Source: Onchocerca volvulus (taxonomy: Eukaryota; Nematoda; Chromadorea; Rhabditida; Onchocercidae). From it: a stretch of DNA of 64,000 nucleotides. The notes under the pieces were generated by a model that saw nothing but the letters and a program-made list of their open reading frames with translations, was not told the DNA's origin and searched no databases. Shown one piece after another: positions 61,949 to 64,000 of this stretch (its first letter is position 1; each line of letters starts with the position of its first letter). The position numbers and the translations under genes were made by a program. Location of the stretch: NCBI GenBank assembly GCA_000499405.2, contig HG738139.1, positions 5,294,616 through 5,358,615 of the forward strand. Reading direction: 5' to 3'.

Positions 61949-64000
61949 TAAGAATTGATCATTTGATTTTTGAAGTGATTATAATGATTTAATTTATAAA
62001 ATTTATGATTCTGCAAATAAAACCAATGAATTCTTCCGCAAAAAAACCTGAATACAATTGACAGAAAATACTAGCAAAGGAATCATGAACTGAAAATGGT
62101 GCAACATTTTCTAATGGTAATGTAGCCATTTGTGTTAGAAAATGATTTCAAAAAATGCCATGGGAAGAAAATTTTTTAGAATTTGTTAGGGATTTCAGTG
62201 CTTTCAAAGCAATTTTCAGTTCGGAATTTAACTTTTGTTGCTAAACTAATTAATGAGGGAAAGAAATTCAAGAAGTTCTGATAACTCTGATTTTAACTCT
62301 GATTCCATTTTCAGTTCCATTAGCAAAAATAATATCCACATTCTCTTTACCATTGCATTAAAATTTAAACGCTCATTAGTTGTAAAATTAAAGAAAAGTG
62401 TAACCAAATTTTAAAATTTATAACCAGTTTAACATGTGATACATTTCAATATTAAATTCCATTACACTTCAGCATTAAATTTAAAAATATCATGCATCAA
62501 ATTATGCATCATTACCAAGCTGACAAGCATAAAGCAAATAAAATCCAAAAAAAAAGAACTGGAAATTGTAAATTAAATCGAATTAAAAATTAATTCGAAA
62601 ATTATATCGAATAGAAATTTTCCTGAGCACTATCATCTGTTTGGTTCTTGCAGAATTCGTCTTCTCAGGACTTTGCTTATTTTACAATTCAAGCTTGATA
62701 AAAATTATTTTAAAAGTTTTAGAAGTATATTGAAATTGAATTGGGATACCAATTTAGGCTTAATTTTGAGTATAATGAATTGAATTAGAACTGCATCTAT
62801 TGATCTTTCTCGATTAAAAGTTTTATCTAAATTACTTTCTTTTGTCTGATTGGATTGGATCAAGTACGAGGGAAATTTTCATATTAGTTTTTTATTGATT
62901 TTTACTGAAAATTTAAAAATCCGATTTAAAATAAAAAATGAAAAATTGGAAATGAACGATTTAGAAAATTTTCATAAGTCTTTGTGTTTTTTCAAATCTT
63001 TTTATCACTGTCCAGATCGTTGAAAATTGAATATTTCCCAACTATTTAATTCTCCTAATCCGGAAAAATAGGCAGCACAATAGAATGCAATTATTGGAAA
63101 TTCAATTTCGGAAATTTTTTACTATACGAGAAAATATTATATTTATGGAATTTGATTTCTATTACAAATAATAGTGACAAGTTAAAAAAAGGAAAATAGT
63201 GGAACATCGACTCTATTTTGGTCATTCAAATTTTACTAGTGATTTAAAAAGTATTTTGCTGCATCATCAGGCTTTAACGATTCTAAAACAATACGGAATT
63301 CATTTCAAACTTCTCATTGTTGGTCTTTATATCTGATTTGAAATGTTTTTGCTTTATTATTTTTTTCAGTCGCATCTAATTTACATTTTTGTATTTCCCA
63401 CAACATTCGATAGGCAAATTTTGTTGTAATTATACGACTGATAAAAGTACTGATAAAAGCTTCATGATCAATTTTTGACAGACATAAATTCTCTCGGTTG
63501 CATTGATTCTAATCAGCACATTTATTATTTTATTTCGATTTACAATATTTTTTATTCTATTCTATTCTATCCATTCGATGCAAGAGTTTGTCAGCTATAA
63601 TATTTCACGAAAGCTTTTTCTTTTTTTTTTAATTTCAATCCAAATTCATAAATTTAATTCTAGATTTAGCCAAAGATAATGTTAGAAGAATTTTTAGAAT
63701 GATATACAAAGAGTTGTTGTTATTGATAGATAAACGTGGAAAAGGCTGAGAACGGGGAAAAGGGAATGTCAAAGCTCGGAGAATTCGGTGACCTTTGCCA
63801 GAGATCAACATCACTATGACATTGAAATTTACCATACTTTTTTAAAAAGTTAATTCCAAACAAATAAAATGAAATGAATATATTTTGATTTGTGAAAAAA
63901 ACTCCAATGAAATGAATTAGTATAAATGATCAATAGAGCATCTGAACCGAACTGATGGATGGATGGCGCGATGAATCGGTACTGTGAAACGAATTTCTTC

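Larger units (their letters stand above)
57941..64000. other. AT-rich intergenic sequence, no supported gene
   Basis: Upstream of the homeobox gene, so likely to hold its regulatory DNA. It contains one MITE-like copy (61759-61948), a GATG/GGAT-type simple tract near 61383-61425 and several poly(A)/poly(T) runs. The only exon-like signals are a 39 bp Cys-rich mini-exon (59645-59683, minus) and a possible alternative first exon (58167-58203, minus). Confidence 0.5.

Noticed and set aside
1..64000. CRISPR array, rRNA, prokaryotic operon or phage features
   Set aside because: The genes are spliced and eukaryotic. No regularly spaced repeat array or rRNA-like sequence is present.

Overview
This 64 kb window reads as nuclear DNA of a nematode, most probably a filarial or other spirurid parasite. 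It is very AT-rich. Genes are cut into many short exons with TTTCAG-type acceptors and GTAAGT/GTATGT-type donors, introns are mostly 100-700 bp, and every multi-exon protein I could rebuild is closest in feel to conserved animal or nematode families. The organism is inferred from gene structure and protein families, not from a database match.

Seven multi-exon genes could be rebuilt with splice phases that agree at every junction. From left to right: (1) minus strand 1334-9358, a type II membrane M1-family aminopeptidase-like protein of 825 aa whose HEXXH zinc motif is HEVAQ, so it is probably a pseudo-peptidase; (2) plus strand 11488-11925, a possible small two-exon gene; (3) minus 12373-13811, an RPA-interacting protein (RPAIN) homologue; (4) minus 17177-23645, a 13-exon Cys-loop ligand-gated ion channel subunit of the GABA-A-like group; (5) minus 28640-32621, a nine-exon mitochondrial acyl-CoA dehydrogenase of long-chain type; (6) minus 34752-39005, CLP1/CLPF-1, the RNA 5'-kinase-like subunit of the mRNA cleavage machinery; (7) plus 40663-50339, CTR9 of the Paf1 complex, 22 exons, with an intronless CINP-like gene (40956-41603) inside its first intron; (8) minus 51132-57940, a NOT/NOTO-like homeobox gene with a 5.5 kb first intron and an eh1 repressor motif. 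The rest, especially 52.4-57.8 kb and 58-64 kb, is AT-rich non-coding DNA with microsatellites and dispersed repeats.

CLP1 and CTR9 lie head to head, 1.66 kb apart, over a promoter with ETS-like GGAA sites. Both act in transcription-coupled mRNA 3'-end formation, so shared control is plausible. The CINP-like ORF has a splice acceptor in phase with CTR9 exon 1, so one promoter and one first exon could feed two unrelated proteins, which is the most unusual arrangement here. Other points of interest are the inactive-looking peptidase, a missing Pro at the selectivity filter of the channel, a GC-AG intron, a four-copy MITE-like family (15.2, 21.1, 54.6 and 61.8 kb), and a 121 bp near-perfect palindrome inside a CLP1 intron. 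No rRNA, tRNA or CRISPR array was seen.
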